Positions 24,573 to 37,033 of a DNA stretch of 64,000 bases are shown in pieces. The DNA is from Erythrocercus mccallii (Eukaryota; Chordata; Aves; Passeriformes; Dicruridae): NCBI GenBank assembly GCA_013397435.1, contig VZRG01001063.1, forward strand, positions 58,371 to 122,370, given 5' to 3'. The position numbers and the translations under genes are program-made. Positions within the stretch are counted from its first letter, which is position 1. Each line of letters starts with the position of its first letter. Below the pieces are notes generated by a model that worked only from the letters and a program-made list of their open reading frames with translations, made no database searches and was not told where the DNA came from.

Positions 24573-27500
24573 AACAAAAGTTAGATGCTTTTATGCTATG
24601 TATGTATATATGTATGCTTTTATGCTTTGTATCTCAAATATTTTAGCGACTGAAAATGCCACTAAGGTATACTTCCTTCTTCACCAGTAGTGAAATGGCA
24701 GGTATTTGAGCTTTAACTACTTACAGGTTTTCTTTTGTGGCAGATCAATTCTGGAATGATTAGTAGAGTTGCCCCAGCTTTTCTTTAACTGCCCATCTCA
24801 CTCAGTGCTAAGTCAAGGGAGGAAGACTAAGAACCTTAATTCTGGAAAGCCTTGGTGAGAGCCAGATGGCATCTCAGTGCTGTGTGTGCTCTTTGCTTCT
24901 GAGAGAAAGAGATTTCTCTCCATTATTAAGTGGATTTTTACCCCTTGTGCTGAGAATCCGCTGCTTTTTGTCTTAAGCAAAGGTGAAAGGCAATTTCATC
25001 TGTGTTTCTGCTGTGTTGCATAGAAGAGCAGAACCAGGGGGCAAAAATCTATCCAAGCACCCTGTGCTTGTTTTGTGAGCAGTAAGGCAGGGCACATGCC
25101 AGAAAGCTGTGCTCCTGGCAGTCCTACTGGAGGCCTGTGAGGGGAGAACCTGAGGGCAGCACATGGATGGATTATGAAAATGGGAGAACAGCATTGATCT
25201 GTGCCTGTAACAGGATCAGCTATAAAGGTAGTAGACAACTTCTACTCTTTTTGTTCCTCTGCTGCACTTGTTGAGGTATTCCATGTATGTGCAATGACAG
25301 GCTACGTTTCTATGCTGTGCAAGAGAGGGACAGTTTGTCATTGCATCAGGGGAGTGTGGCATGGCTACACACCAAGCTGCAGTGATCCAGGAGCTGTCTG
25401 GGCAGCAATCAAAGCACAGTTAGCTCTGGGACCTCTGTTGCCCACAGCACTTTAGGCCTATGGAGGGGAAGGGCTCCCATGTGCGTGGGCTGCACACCCC
25501 ATACTGATAGCCACAGCCCATAGAGCCACAACCTCTCTCCTCTGCTCTGACTTCACCTGCCACAGCTGACTGATGGATCTGCCACTCCACTGCTGCAAAT
25601 TGCTGCTGCCAAGCTGGGACAGGGGGGTTGCAGTGGTCAGTGACCTGATGGGAAAGGTCCTTGCTGAGGGCCTATCAAGCAAAAGTTTCAGCTGAAAGCT
25701 TATGCCTGTACTGCCGTGTTGACCCTGCAGCTGGCTGACTTGACCGTATCCCGTGACTTGCTGCACCCATGTGACTTGCCAAAGAGAGAGAGTTCACCAG
25801 TCTGGGTGACTTAGGGTGTTTCATGGCAAAGATGTGTGGGCACCAGTTGCTCTGACGGATATTGCAGCAGGTAGGCACCACGAGGAGTCAGTTTTAATTT
25901 GTTCTGAAGTCCATCAAGGACCTTATTTTTACTGTTTGGCCAAATGCATTGTTTTCCAGGGGAAAACATTATCCATCCATAGATTAGCCACAGAATAGTT
26001 GTTCTGTTCTCTTTTTAGAAAGAGAGAGAAGCATAAGGTTAGCAAACAGTAGTTTGAAAGCAAAGGCCTGTGTTCTATATCTTATCAAAATGTAGCAAAT
26101 ACATTCCCAGCAAGCAGATTTTCCAAATGTTACCCCTGGACCAAAAGTTATGAAGGAAAATTCTTCTGTCCCTGGTCTGTGTCAGCATTGTGTGAACATA
26201 TGTCATAGATCAGATCTGGAGGAAAGTTTTTGTGTTCCTTTTATTTATTTCTGTGAATACTTGCAGTAAAACTTTTTTAACAGTTCATCTGTTCAACTTG
26301 TTTATTCCCTACTTGCAGTTTTACTAATCCTTATTTTTTGTGACATCATAATGATTTCCACAGCAAGCAGTTGTGAGATTGAAAACAAAGGGTTATGACT
26401 TCAGGTGCAGAATGAACAGACAAACTCTTAAGAAACAGGTTTTCAGACAAATGATCCTATTAATAACGAATAAGAGGGTTGGGTAAATATCCCCAGATGA
26501 TGTGCAGTACCGACAGAGGTGATTCAAGCTGAACCGTTGTTAGGATTTCCTGTGAGACTATAGTATTGTTTGAAGGCCATAAAAATACACGGATCTGCAA
26601 GAAATTATTTTTTCATCTCTTTAGAAATGGTCAAGTTGCTATTTACAGCTGCTGTGTTTGTCAGAACAAAGTTACTTCTTGATTTGTGTGCTGTTTCAAA
26701 AAAACACAAGTCCCCAAGGTATAACTATTATTGAAAAGACACTATTGATTCCTCAAGGACTTTGTTTGGAGTGTGATCCATGTGTAGCTGAGATCCATAA
26801 TGAGTTTCTTGCAAAAGTTTCCTCAGATTATCAGCAGCAAACATTTCTAATGAACTTCATTGCACTCATTGCTGGAATGAAGGGACATGGTGAAGGAACT
26901 CTACTAAGCAGTAATTTCATGCTTGAAGATGTTTCCTACATCCAACTTTATTTTTGGATTTACAGGTCTTTCACTTCTGCTGCTTAGTGGGACTCATAAA
27001 CCCTACTTGAAAGAGCAATGAGTCCCTCTCGGTGCTGAGGACTTTCCCCCTTACGTTCCCACCAAGCAGACAGATTTTTGATTCCTCCCCGAAACACTGG
27101 AGCTGTTAGTTTAAACAAGACAGGAGATGCAGGACTGAGTCCATAACAACCAAGTAGTTTCTGTGGCTATGCTTTTATGTTTGTATCCCTGTAGTCCTTG
27201 TTCTTCTTCCTTAGGCAATGTGTTGGGAAAGCTTACAAATCACAGCAGCTTTGTGACCTTGTTTCTTATGCTTCTTCCTGACTTCTGACAGAGATGGAAA
27301 CCTCTCCGTGTCCCTGCTTTGGTCTTGGTTCAAGACTCTCTGCAGAGTTCATGGCCTTGGCTCACTACATATGGTACCTGTCACCCTTCAACTACTTCAT
27401 CTCCTTATGGTAGCAATCTTCTTCCCCTACCCTGTCTGGGTATTTTTATCAAAAAGTACCTGAAAAGGAATAGAGAGTTTGTGAAGATTGTATTAAATGG

Positions 27501-29835
27501 GCAGCGTATCCTGTGAGGAGCTTTCCTGTCTCTTTGCTTTTTCTTCAGCTTCTTCACATATCAGACCTCAAGACAGGATTCGTATTTATTGGTGTGTCAA
27601 TTAATAAAGTTACAGTAGGCCTTGCTTTATTTAATTGTGTTTGTGTTCTTCAGGCATCTTTGTCTTAGCCTCGTTTCCCTCTTCTGATAACAGGAGGGAT
27701 TTCTGTGTGGGCCACTTGTTCTAACTCCAAATACTTTGCAAATTTCCTTTCCCTTATAGTTTCCCACAGGCACTATTTCTTAGTTTCTCTGAAATACTTC
27801 CCCTAGGATTTGTGTCTTTTTTTCCCCGTAGCATTTCAAAGTTTGGACAGGGATTCTCTGATTCCTGGAGTTTTAATAATTACATCCTCTGTGCCAAGCC
27901 ATAGCCTGTTAATGGAGTCATGCGCACTGGGTTTCTTACAGGAATTTTCTGTTTGCTGAGCAAAAGAGCAGAAAGTCTTCTCACAACTGGTATTGGAGTA
28001 AGAACAACAAATGCTCTGGGCTTTTCCTGAGCAGCAGAAGTGGCTGGGAGGGGCTGCTAAATCTTGATTCTCCATCCTGAGGCAGCAACCAGTGTAGATT
28101 GTTGCTCTTCATTTTGATGAGACAAGATGAGAACAGTCATTTAAATGTATTGTGCATAACATTTAAATCCTATTTCACGTGTAAACCTTACAATTTTTTT
28201 GTCAAGATGGTACCTTTTCCCTTTTGAACAGTAAGGCGTTTTTGATAGCTTTGTCCCCAGTACAGTTTCTTCAGGTGCTTGAAAATTAAGTTTGTATGAA
28301 GGTGAATGTACTAGATTGTTGCAGAGATACTGACAGCTTTTCAGGGACATGGAGTATATTCAGTTTGTGTGGGTGATATTCAGCTAACTAGGATAGGTTT
28401 GAGTTGATTAATTTCTTTTCCTCAATGAGTAATGAGTCAAGATGAGAGGTGATCAGCCATCCCTTGAGCTGTCTCTGTCGTCTGAATATAAAGCCATACC
28501 ATGAAGAAATGAGAAGATTAGTTGTAAGGTCCTTGTTTTATTCTTCTTCCCTCTGTTACCTATCATGTTTTCCTTTTTGTCCTCTGGGCCAGATCTTCCA
28601 GCCTGCTGCAGGTTGCTGTAGACCTCTCTTTGCAGTTCTCTTTCAGTTAAGTAAATCTGATGTAGGGAAATGATGATCCTAGAAATATTTACCTTGCTTT
28701 CCCTGGGCCTTGTAGACAAAAGAGCAAATCCTTCAGTTTTGGGAGGAAATGTACAAACATCAACAGTTGGTGTCTGCTGAGATTTTTGTATGCCAGAAAG
28801 AACAAAATTGATTTAAAAAACCCTGTCACAATTATCAGATACCCAGAAAACCTATGGCTGTCAGTGGATAAATGCAAACACTCTACGTGTGGTCCAGAAG
28901 CGCTCTGAACTCCTGCTGCAATTCATGTGAAGTCACTCGCCTTTATACGCACTGAGCCGTATTTCAGTCATGCTGTGGGTGGTTATTTTAGTCTCAGTTT
29001 CATAGTAACTGTACCTGGAATGATTACACCAGCAAAAATGTGAAACATCTTAATGCAAATGGCAGCAATGGGGGGCAGTAGGCTGGAATCTTCCATACCC
29101 CCACCTCCGCTGCAGCAGTGCTGCACATCGGGGCTTCCCACAGCTGGGAGTACTTAACTCACAGCCTCCAAGTAAGTAGCTTCTATTTAATTTTGAGCAC
29201 CAGAATATCTCTGCTAAAACAGAAACTGAATTTCCTGAAGCTTGTGGAGCTAGGATTGGAGACAAACAGTCACTAGGAGGTCTAGGCATTGAAAAAATTG
29301 AGATGAGTCTCATGTTCTGGGTTTGACTTTTTTTTAGCCTCTCCTTATCTGATTTTCTTTCTTCAATGAGTACTTTATTCCATTAGCCTTGGGGAGGAGG
29401 ACTTCCAGAGATTGATGGGAATGTGTTTTAGTTTTCATTCAGTTAAATATTCTTCAAATGTTACATATGTAAAATAGCCATGGCTGAGAGTGCACTATAG
29501 TATATTTATGTAACTTGCAAAAACACTTAAGGGCCCTCAATCTTTTTGTAACACCTGAATAATGCCTTTGTTTGAAGAAGTCAGGAGGTTATGAGTGGTT
29601 GTAGTGAGGTGTTGTATAAGGATCGGTCAGATCTGATTTGGTCACAATGACATGGTGAATGAGAAATCAGAAAAAGATACCATTTGTGTGAATTGAATGC
29701 CACCTGGGAAAGAAGAGAGTGACTAGTGTGTAGCTTGTGAGGTTCTTTGAAGTGCCTGTATTTGAGCAACTTTTCTACATACACAGACACACTCAGACAT
29801 TCAAACCAAAGAAGTTCCAAGTCAAACACCTTTTA

Positions 29836-29950
29836 ATATTGATAATAAAAAATATTAACATAACATAAATAGAAAATATTGAATTGTATATAAAATTAAT
29901 TTTATTTAATTGTATAGAAATAGAAAATAATAAATAATATAGAAAAATAC
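29836..29950. repeat. AT-rich low-complexity tract
   Basis: About 115 bases with very little G or C, containing repeated 'aattgtata' and 'atagaaaata' motifs. It could be a scaffold-attachment-like AT tract or plain simple sequence; the bases alone do not decide. Confidence 0.85.
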
Positions 29951-32900
29951 TATTGCAGTTAAAACTTTCCAATCTAATGTTTTTAAGACCAAAAAAAAAG
30001 AAAATTCAGGTTATATTTGGAAAAATGTCCCCATAAAAAAACTCAAAATAGGACCATATACTATTTGCCAAAGCTGGAAAAATATGTGAACATTTACAAC
30101 AGTCAAAGTCAGTTGGCTTTGTCTCCTCCTGATGTCCTTTCCCTCACAACCAGAACTTTTGTGACCTGTCTCTTAGAGACTCTGGAGTAGTGACCCCTAA
30201 TACTAAAACATTTTTTTAAATAAGTTACTTTTCATTACAACTCTGACAGACATCAGTAGAGACAAAATGTTAACCTCTCCAATGAAATAACTTGGTGATT
30301 TTTCTCTTTTTAATGACGATATTTTGCTTTCTCTCTTTTTAATTGTGGTTTTTACTTTATCCTCAAATAGGATAGTATCTTTCAATCTGAAATGCATACA
30401 GGGATGTCGTTTAAAGAGAGCTGGCCAACTTTCTGACTCCATTTCATCTGGTGGATTATGTTTTGTCTGTTGATGCCCAGCTGTGTGGGGAGTGTGTTCA
30501 AGTCTGGAGATTGAGTTTTCTGTGGGTTAAGTTCAACCTGCAGGTTGTGAGCGAGGCATCATTGTTTTGTACCTAGTGATAGCAAAGATACTTTATTTCA
30601 TATTTCTTACCAAAAAAGGAGTCCATCTTGCTCCTGAAGTCTTACACAACCAAAAAGCATTGATCAGTGATTACTTCTGGGTCCGTAGTCACCAAAATGT
30701 TGTCTTTCTGAGTAGAAAACAATGTGATACAAATCCTTAATTTATGAAATAAAACAGAATGTTATGTAGAAAGTGCATTAAATTTATTGAATGCACTAAG
30801 AGCAATATTTAATGATTTTGCAGACAATCTCACTCTCCCTGCATGCAGCTCGGGCTGCATTTAATGTGGCATGTCCTACATGTGGTATTCAGCTCCCTGT
30901 GACTTTTTCATTTAGTCCACTGATATATGTACTGGTTTTCTTGAAGTGCTTAGGAAAAGGAAGTTTTGCAGCAACTAATCTCTTTCAGGAAAATAATGAT
31001 AGTGTAGCACTTTACAAAACAAATATGAAAAGTAAATGTTTGGCAGGGTTAGTGAGAAGAGTTAAGGTTAGGTAGATAATCAAAATTGAACAATCCTGTC
31101 TTTCGCTTGTTTGCATACTTATAGTACTAACTGCTGCCTCAGTTTTATTTTAAAAGTTGCAAGGTGATATGCTGCTTTAAAAGGCATGAACTTCTCTTAC
31201 CAAGTGAATGAGCAATGATACACTTTCAAGAATACTTGTTAAAGAGTCATTTCCTAGTACCACAAACTGAGGAAGTAATTTGAAATGAGTAACTAGTCGA
31301 TTTAATAAGTCAGCTAATGTACTCTTGAAAGGAATGGAAATAATTTAATATCAGACTAAAATATTTTATAAAGAAACTATTGTACCTTCATCTCTCAGGC
31401 TTGAATCAAGTATTTAAAATCTGTGGAAGTGTTTTCTATGACTTTAGTGTGGTTAATCAGATTTTTGCAAATACATTAAATAATTAGATTGGTTGATCCT
31501 TTACAGCATGATTCTTGCAGAAGATTATGTAGATAGATGGTAATTCTGACCTTTATTAACATTGACGTCTGTGGTGGTCAGTGGAGATCTGCGAATAGTC
31601 ATGAGGTGCTGATGTGAAATTGTCAGTTTGCTATTACAACTGAATGTCTCCTTAGTACTCGTATGCAGTTAGCAGAGCTAAGCAATAAAAGCTGTTTATT
31701 CAGCTAAAGTCCCAAACTTTGATTTTAATATGTTTGACAAGGTCTTTCACAAGAAAACCATTTCCCTTCAGGCAGACTTCCAAGTGGGGTTTTTTTTTGT
31801 CTGTTTTAAAGTGGCATTTGTAGGTCAGATGGAAGTACTGCCAAGCTATCTTAGCCTGTTGCAATTAAAATCACCTTCACACAGTAGTAAGAGAATTTTA
31901 TGTCTTTGAAATATTTTCTAGGTATTAAAAATGAGTATAACAACAGGAATAGATACGCTAGTAGTAATGAGTCATAAAATTAATGCAGAAACCTCCCAAT
32001 GGATATGTAGTTGCTTTTCAGTACTTCTTTTTCAGTGATATTTGCAATTTTCTTTCTCAGGGAGGACTTTTGCACATGCTAAATAAGCAGGCCTAAAAAT
32101 TCACTTTTATTGGAAAGTCATTAATGATGGACTATAGTAGAAATTTGATGCAGCTATAGAGTTTAGTTTGTTTCTTTGGTATTATCTTTCTAAAAGAACA
32201 ACAAAAAATAGAAAAATATGTTCTTTTAAAGTACAATGTATCATATAACAGCAAAGACACAATGATTTATCCTGTACACTACCTTTTGCTGCTATTGATA
32301 TTTTTTTAACAGTAATGGAATTCATGGTGCAAAGGTTTTTGTAATTAAAGTTGGGGGTTTTTCCATCAGGGGCTTGAGAGTCAATATGCAGAACAGTATC
32401 TGAAGTGCTTTTTTACCTTTTGCTGCCCATCAGTTGCTCCCCTCTTGTTGCAACCTGTTGTGTTGGTGCTGCCACAGGTGCAGTCCCACATGCTCTCAGT
32501 CAAGGAAGGCAACTACAGCACTGTCTCAGGGTCTGCCTGAGTCTCTCCTGGTGTTACAGCTGTGGCTTTTCACAGATGTGAAGCCAGATGGCTCCTGCAG
32601 CCACCAATACCCCTTACTCTTTCTCAGGCTCATGATATCCCAGAGGGTCAATCCTGCTGGCAGTGTGACATTCTCATCACATGCTTTATGAAAGAAAAAG
32701 GACGTATAGGAGTTTGTAAATATAAAGTGTCATAAGATGTCCTATCTTATGGAGACTTAATAAAAATAATGTATGTCTACCATATTTCCCTGGATCATTT
32801 TCTCCTTAGATTTATGGGGAAAGAGAATGTGAGGAGTCTATGATGTCCTTTCTGGTGCTTCTTTTCTGTTTGGATCATAAAGTCACTTTCTTTTTGTTAG

Positions 32901-33089
32901 TGAATTTCTATCTGCCTCAGCTAGTTCACCAGTGAGACATTTCCCCCCCTAGGGAAGCATGCTTCTCTTTGCTTCTAAAGGCTCCTGTTTGTGTGGGACC
33001 TGTCCCTGTCTCCCTTACCTTCTTAAGAGCTTTTCTCAACACTTAGTTTCTTTGTTATGTTTCTTCTTCAGACCTGTGTTTCTTCTCAG

Positions 33090-33640
33090 AAACTGGGAAA
33101 AATCCGATTGAGAAGAAGTAGAGTAAGGAAGAGCATATGACAGTGATTATGGACTGGTCTGAAAAGTCTGTGGACAGTGGGACCAAGCATGCACAAAAAG
33201 AAAAGAGGTGAACAGGAGTGTACTTCTAGAGAAAGAAAGGCTGGAAGGACAGACAAAGAAAGAGTTGTACTCTTTAGACAGTTAAAAACCTGAGGAAAGT
33301 GTGTAGAAGTAATCAGTGTGATACTTGGGGTTCCAGAGGCTCTTTCCTCTGTGTCTTTGATTAGGAGACAAGCCCTCGATTAGAAGATGGGATGATAAAA
33401 TAGGACTGAGTGGTAAAGATTTAATGTGAGAAGGAGAAGAAGAGAAAATGCAGGCATAGCATAGGAGAGCCATCACAGAAAGAAAAAGAGGAAAAAAATG
33501 GGTGGATGAAAAGGAAAGAGGAAACAGACACTAAGGACAAATGGAAAGAAAGATTGACTGTAATCTACTGTACAACATAAAAGAAAGGAAAAGTGGAGCA
33601 AAGCCAGAGGGGGTAAGAAAAAGCAAGAGATTACATTGCA
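33090..33640. repeat. Purine-rich (GA-rich) low-complexity block
   Basis: About 550 bases on the + strand are strongly biased to A and G, with many GAAAG and GGAAG words. They directly follow about 300 bases of pyrimidine-biased sequence. No exact repeat unit is present. ORFs here come from the compositional bias. Confidence 0.7.
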
Positions 33641-35153
33641 TTGCAAAAAAATGTATTAGAAAATCATTGGGCTTTCCTGCAATCAGGGGACAAGATGAGG
33701 CGAGGAGTCTTCCACAGTGCAAACTCTTTTGGTAACATTAAGGAAGCAGGATGAAGAAGGAGGGATGGATTAAATTACAATTTGAGAGGCATAAAAAGGG
33801 CAAAATTCTAGAGGAAGCCTTATAGTTTATGAGTAAAATGCACACAATTCTTGTGTTTATACTTGTGCATTTGAATGGAGATTCAGAGAAGCTATCCACT
33901 GTTTAAGATTATTTGTGTGGGAAGCTGTACTGAGCAATCCTGAAGACAATGCTCACAGCCTGATCAGGAGCTCAGTGTGGTCAACAGAACTGTCCCCCTG
34001 TATGTTGGCTTGCTTCCAGAGTCTCTGAACACTCATCCCAAAAGGCAATGCAGAACTTTTGCCATTACAATTTGGCAAGTGTTTCCGAAGCAAAGGAAGT
34101 AGTCATGAGCATGTTTTGCCCACTGACCTGCCCTCTGACTAAATTGTTGGTGTAGGAGGAGAACTCTATACAAGAGCAATGAGACAGCATATTTCTGCTA
34201 TTAGTGTCTCTGGTTAAGGGGTAAAGGAAATAACTCAGAACTTGTTCAAGCATTGTCACCCAGCAAACCACACGTGAGTATCGCTCAGGGGGTGTTTAGA
34301 TGGCATTCCTATCTGAGGTACTCAACAGTGCAACATACTTCTGTTCCTTAATAACATCAGCTAGAAAGGCTGACTAAGAGTCTAGATACTATTTTCCAGT
34401 TTTAGTTCGTTTCCTTCCCTTTCAAGAGAGGTGGGTTGATTCTTTATAGTGTGTTTAACCCTAATGGATACCAGATAAGCAACAATTGTAAGCAAGTTTA
34501 GGTCTCTGTAACTAATCAACAGTTGCTAAAACACTAACATTCTTTGACCATATCTGGTATGCTGTGAGTTTCTACCATCATTTGATCAGTAAGTTACTCT
34601 CCATGGTCTTTTCTGAAAGAAAACTATATCTGAGTTTTCACATACAAGCTCTCCACCCACTTGTGCCATATGTTCCATTTAAAATTCCAGGGCAGGAAGT
34701 ACAGTAGAGATACCCCTCACTTTCACATCTAATTACAATTAAGGGCTTTGAGTCTGACATTGAGTCAGGCTTTCAGTTTTCCAGTTCCAGCATTCCACAG
34801 ATGAGACTTTGTGTTAAAGAAATGAAAGTTAAAGAAAGCTTTGCCTCTGTGTTCAAGTGTTGATTCTGTAATTTCCTTTCATTACTAGCCAAGGCAAACC
34901 CAGGCAAAATGCCTTTTGTCTTCTGTGGATTTTTATTCCCATGGAAAGATTTATAGACACAGTTTAATGTTTTAATATAATCTAGAAGTCTATGTTACTC
35001 TGACCTTCCTTTGGCAAAGGTGCTAAGTTCTATGAGCAAAAGCCTGGTTGTAAGTGAGTGGAGGTAGAGAAGGATTTGCATAGGATTTCTTAGCCATAGA
35101 AAGCTGCAATAACTCTGATAAGGTATTAAATTTTATACTAATTGAGGTTCCAC

Positions 35154-35208
35154 TGGTGCACTTATTATTTAAAAATTATTTAAATAATGGTGCACTCATT
35201 ATTTAAAA
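35154..35208. repeat. 21-bp direct repeat, 34-bp offset
   Basis: Positions 35154-35174 and 35188-35208 are identical except for one base (TGGTGCACT[T/C]ATTATTTAAAA). The sequence between is AT-rich and partly repeats the ATTATTTAAA unit. This is a small local duplication. Confidence 0.88.
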
Positions 35209-36223
35209 CCAGAGTTGGTTTTAATGTTTTAGGATTTTTTTACAAGTTGGAATAAATCATCAGAAATCTGAAGAGCGGCAGTGCTGAGGTCTACCAGAAT
35301 TTAGTAGGTGCTACTGGCAGGGTCATTAGTCAGTTCCCATAACGAAACCTCATCTTTTTAGGAGTCTTGATGTCAGTGCAAGGCATTATGTCATATGCAG
35401 CCCAAATATCCTGTAGAAGGAGGACTGTAACAGACTGTATATGTCTATATACCTGACATATATGACTATATTTGTCTATCTTGCATGCTCTTAGCCTTTT
35501 ATTCTTTTAAAGACCTGAGGATGATAGGCCAGAGCATATGATCCTGTTGAAATTGTCAGGAGAGCTGAAAGGGAGTAACTCAGAGTAGCATTTGTCCCAA
35601 ACTCTTTGTCTTCAATCCTTATGTACTTAGAAGAAGTGGAGGCTGCACTTTTATTCACAGTTTTACATGCAAGAGACACTGTGCAGTGAAGAACAAACAG
35701 GCAAACAGATCTTAAGTGCATTTGCCCGGCTTTTTTTTTTTAGTCCATTGTAATTTAGTTTTGAAAAGACCAAGCCGGAAGTAATATTTGTAATCACATA
35801 ACATTTACAGCTTCATTAAACATAGGCAATATCTAACAGTTATGAATGTAGCCTTTGCCACTTTGGATAGGATTCCTCTAGTTTTATTTTAGTACTGTTT
35901 AGGATGCTTTTATCTACAGTTAAAAACATATTTCCAGTATGATTTTTTAAAATGGTCTTCCTTTTCTTTCCCTGCAAATTCACTTCAGGAAATAATTGTG
36001 TTTGCCACTTATGGTACTTAGAACGTGAACTACCTGATCACATCTACAAATTAGACAATTAAACATATAAGAATTAGAAAATGAACCCCTGAAATAATCC
36101 TCACAGGTATTCCTGGAAGCAGAATTCCAAACAAAGAATTAATTAGGTCATAGTCTTTCAATAACAGCAAAAAGTCCAAAGACACTAAATTAATTTTCTT
36201 GCAAAACGGTTATTGTCACAGCT

Positions 36224-36256
36224 TTTGTTAGGTGAATGATGAATTCACCTAACAAA
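36224..36256. repeat. Perfect 14-bp inverted repeat with 5-nt loop
   Basis: The arms TTTGTTAGGTGAAT (36224-36237) and ATTCACCTAACAAA (36243-36256) are exact reverse complements around the loop GATGA. It lies in unique intron 3 sequence and is not part of a recognised element. It is too short for a microRNA precursor. Confidence 0.95.
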
Positions 36257-37009
36257 TATTTGACTAATATAGAAAAACAATGACCTACTGCGATTAACAG
36301 TATTGACAAAAGTACAGTTGTTTAGAATATAGGTATCTGAATGAAACTAATGATATTAATTAAAGGTGATGGATAAATGACCTCTGAAATAGTATTCTGT
36401 AACGAAATAAAAATTTGATCATGGCTAGAAGAATTGCAGATTATCCCACACTGCTCCACTTGTTGAAGGGTAGATTTGAATACAGATTCTGGAGACTCTT
36501 CTCTGAATTCCTCAAAAATGTGTACTTGAACCAAGAAATAGTATCCATGAGGAGCTGAATTTGGTGCCACGGACTCATTTAGTGGAAGGCTGTCAACCAG
36601 TGTCTAAAGCCCAGCAACACTCAGTCACTCATCATTGGGTCTGTATGTGAATGCATGATTCCAGAGCAAAGAGCATTTTATTTGTCCTTTGTTAAAGGAA
36701 CTTGAAATTCTCCTATATAAAATTCATCCAGTCATAGTCATACTGGGCAAAGATCATCCTTGTTCTTCTACTTCACTGTAATTTCTTCATTGTCATATCT
36801 GAGTTCGTAAGTAGATACAACATAACACTGAGGTTAAAAGGAAGGGTCAATAGGGTGAAATGACTTTCACTCAGCAAGAAGACTTACAGACATCTTAAGC
36901 ATTCCAAATATATATAGGCAACTATCAAAATAGCTTTAGAACAATTATAAAGAGGTTGCCATTTTTAAGGAGATGAGTAGACAGGAAAATAGTTCTCAGA
37001 AAGCAGAAG

Positions 37010-37033
37010 TTTCTCCTTCAAATGAAGGAGAAA
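37010..37033. repeat. Perfect 11-bp inverted repeat with 2-nt spacer
   Basis: The arms TTTCTCCTTCA (37010-37020) and TGAAGGAGAAA (37023-37033) are exact reverse complements separated by AA. It lies about 800 bp from the other perfect hairpin at 36224. Confidence 0.95.
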
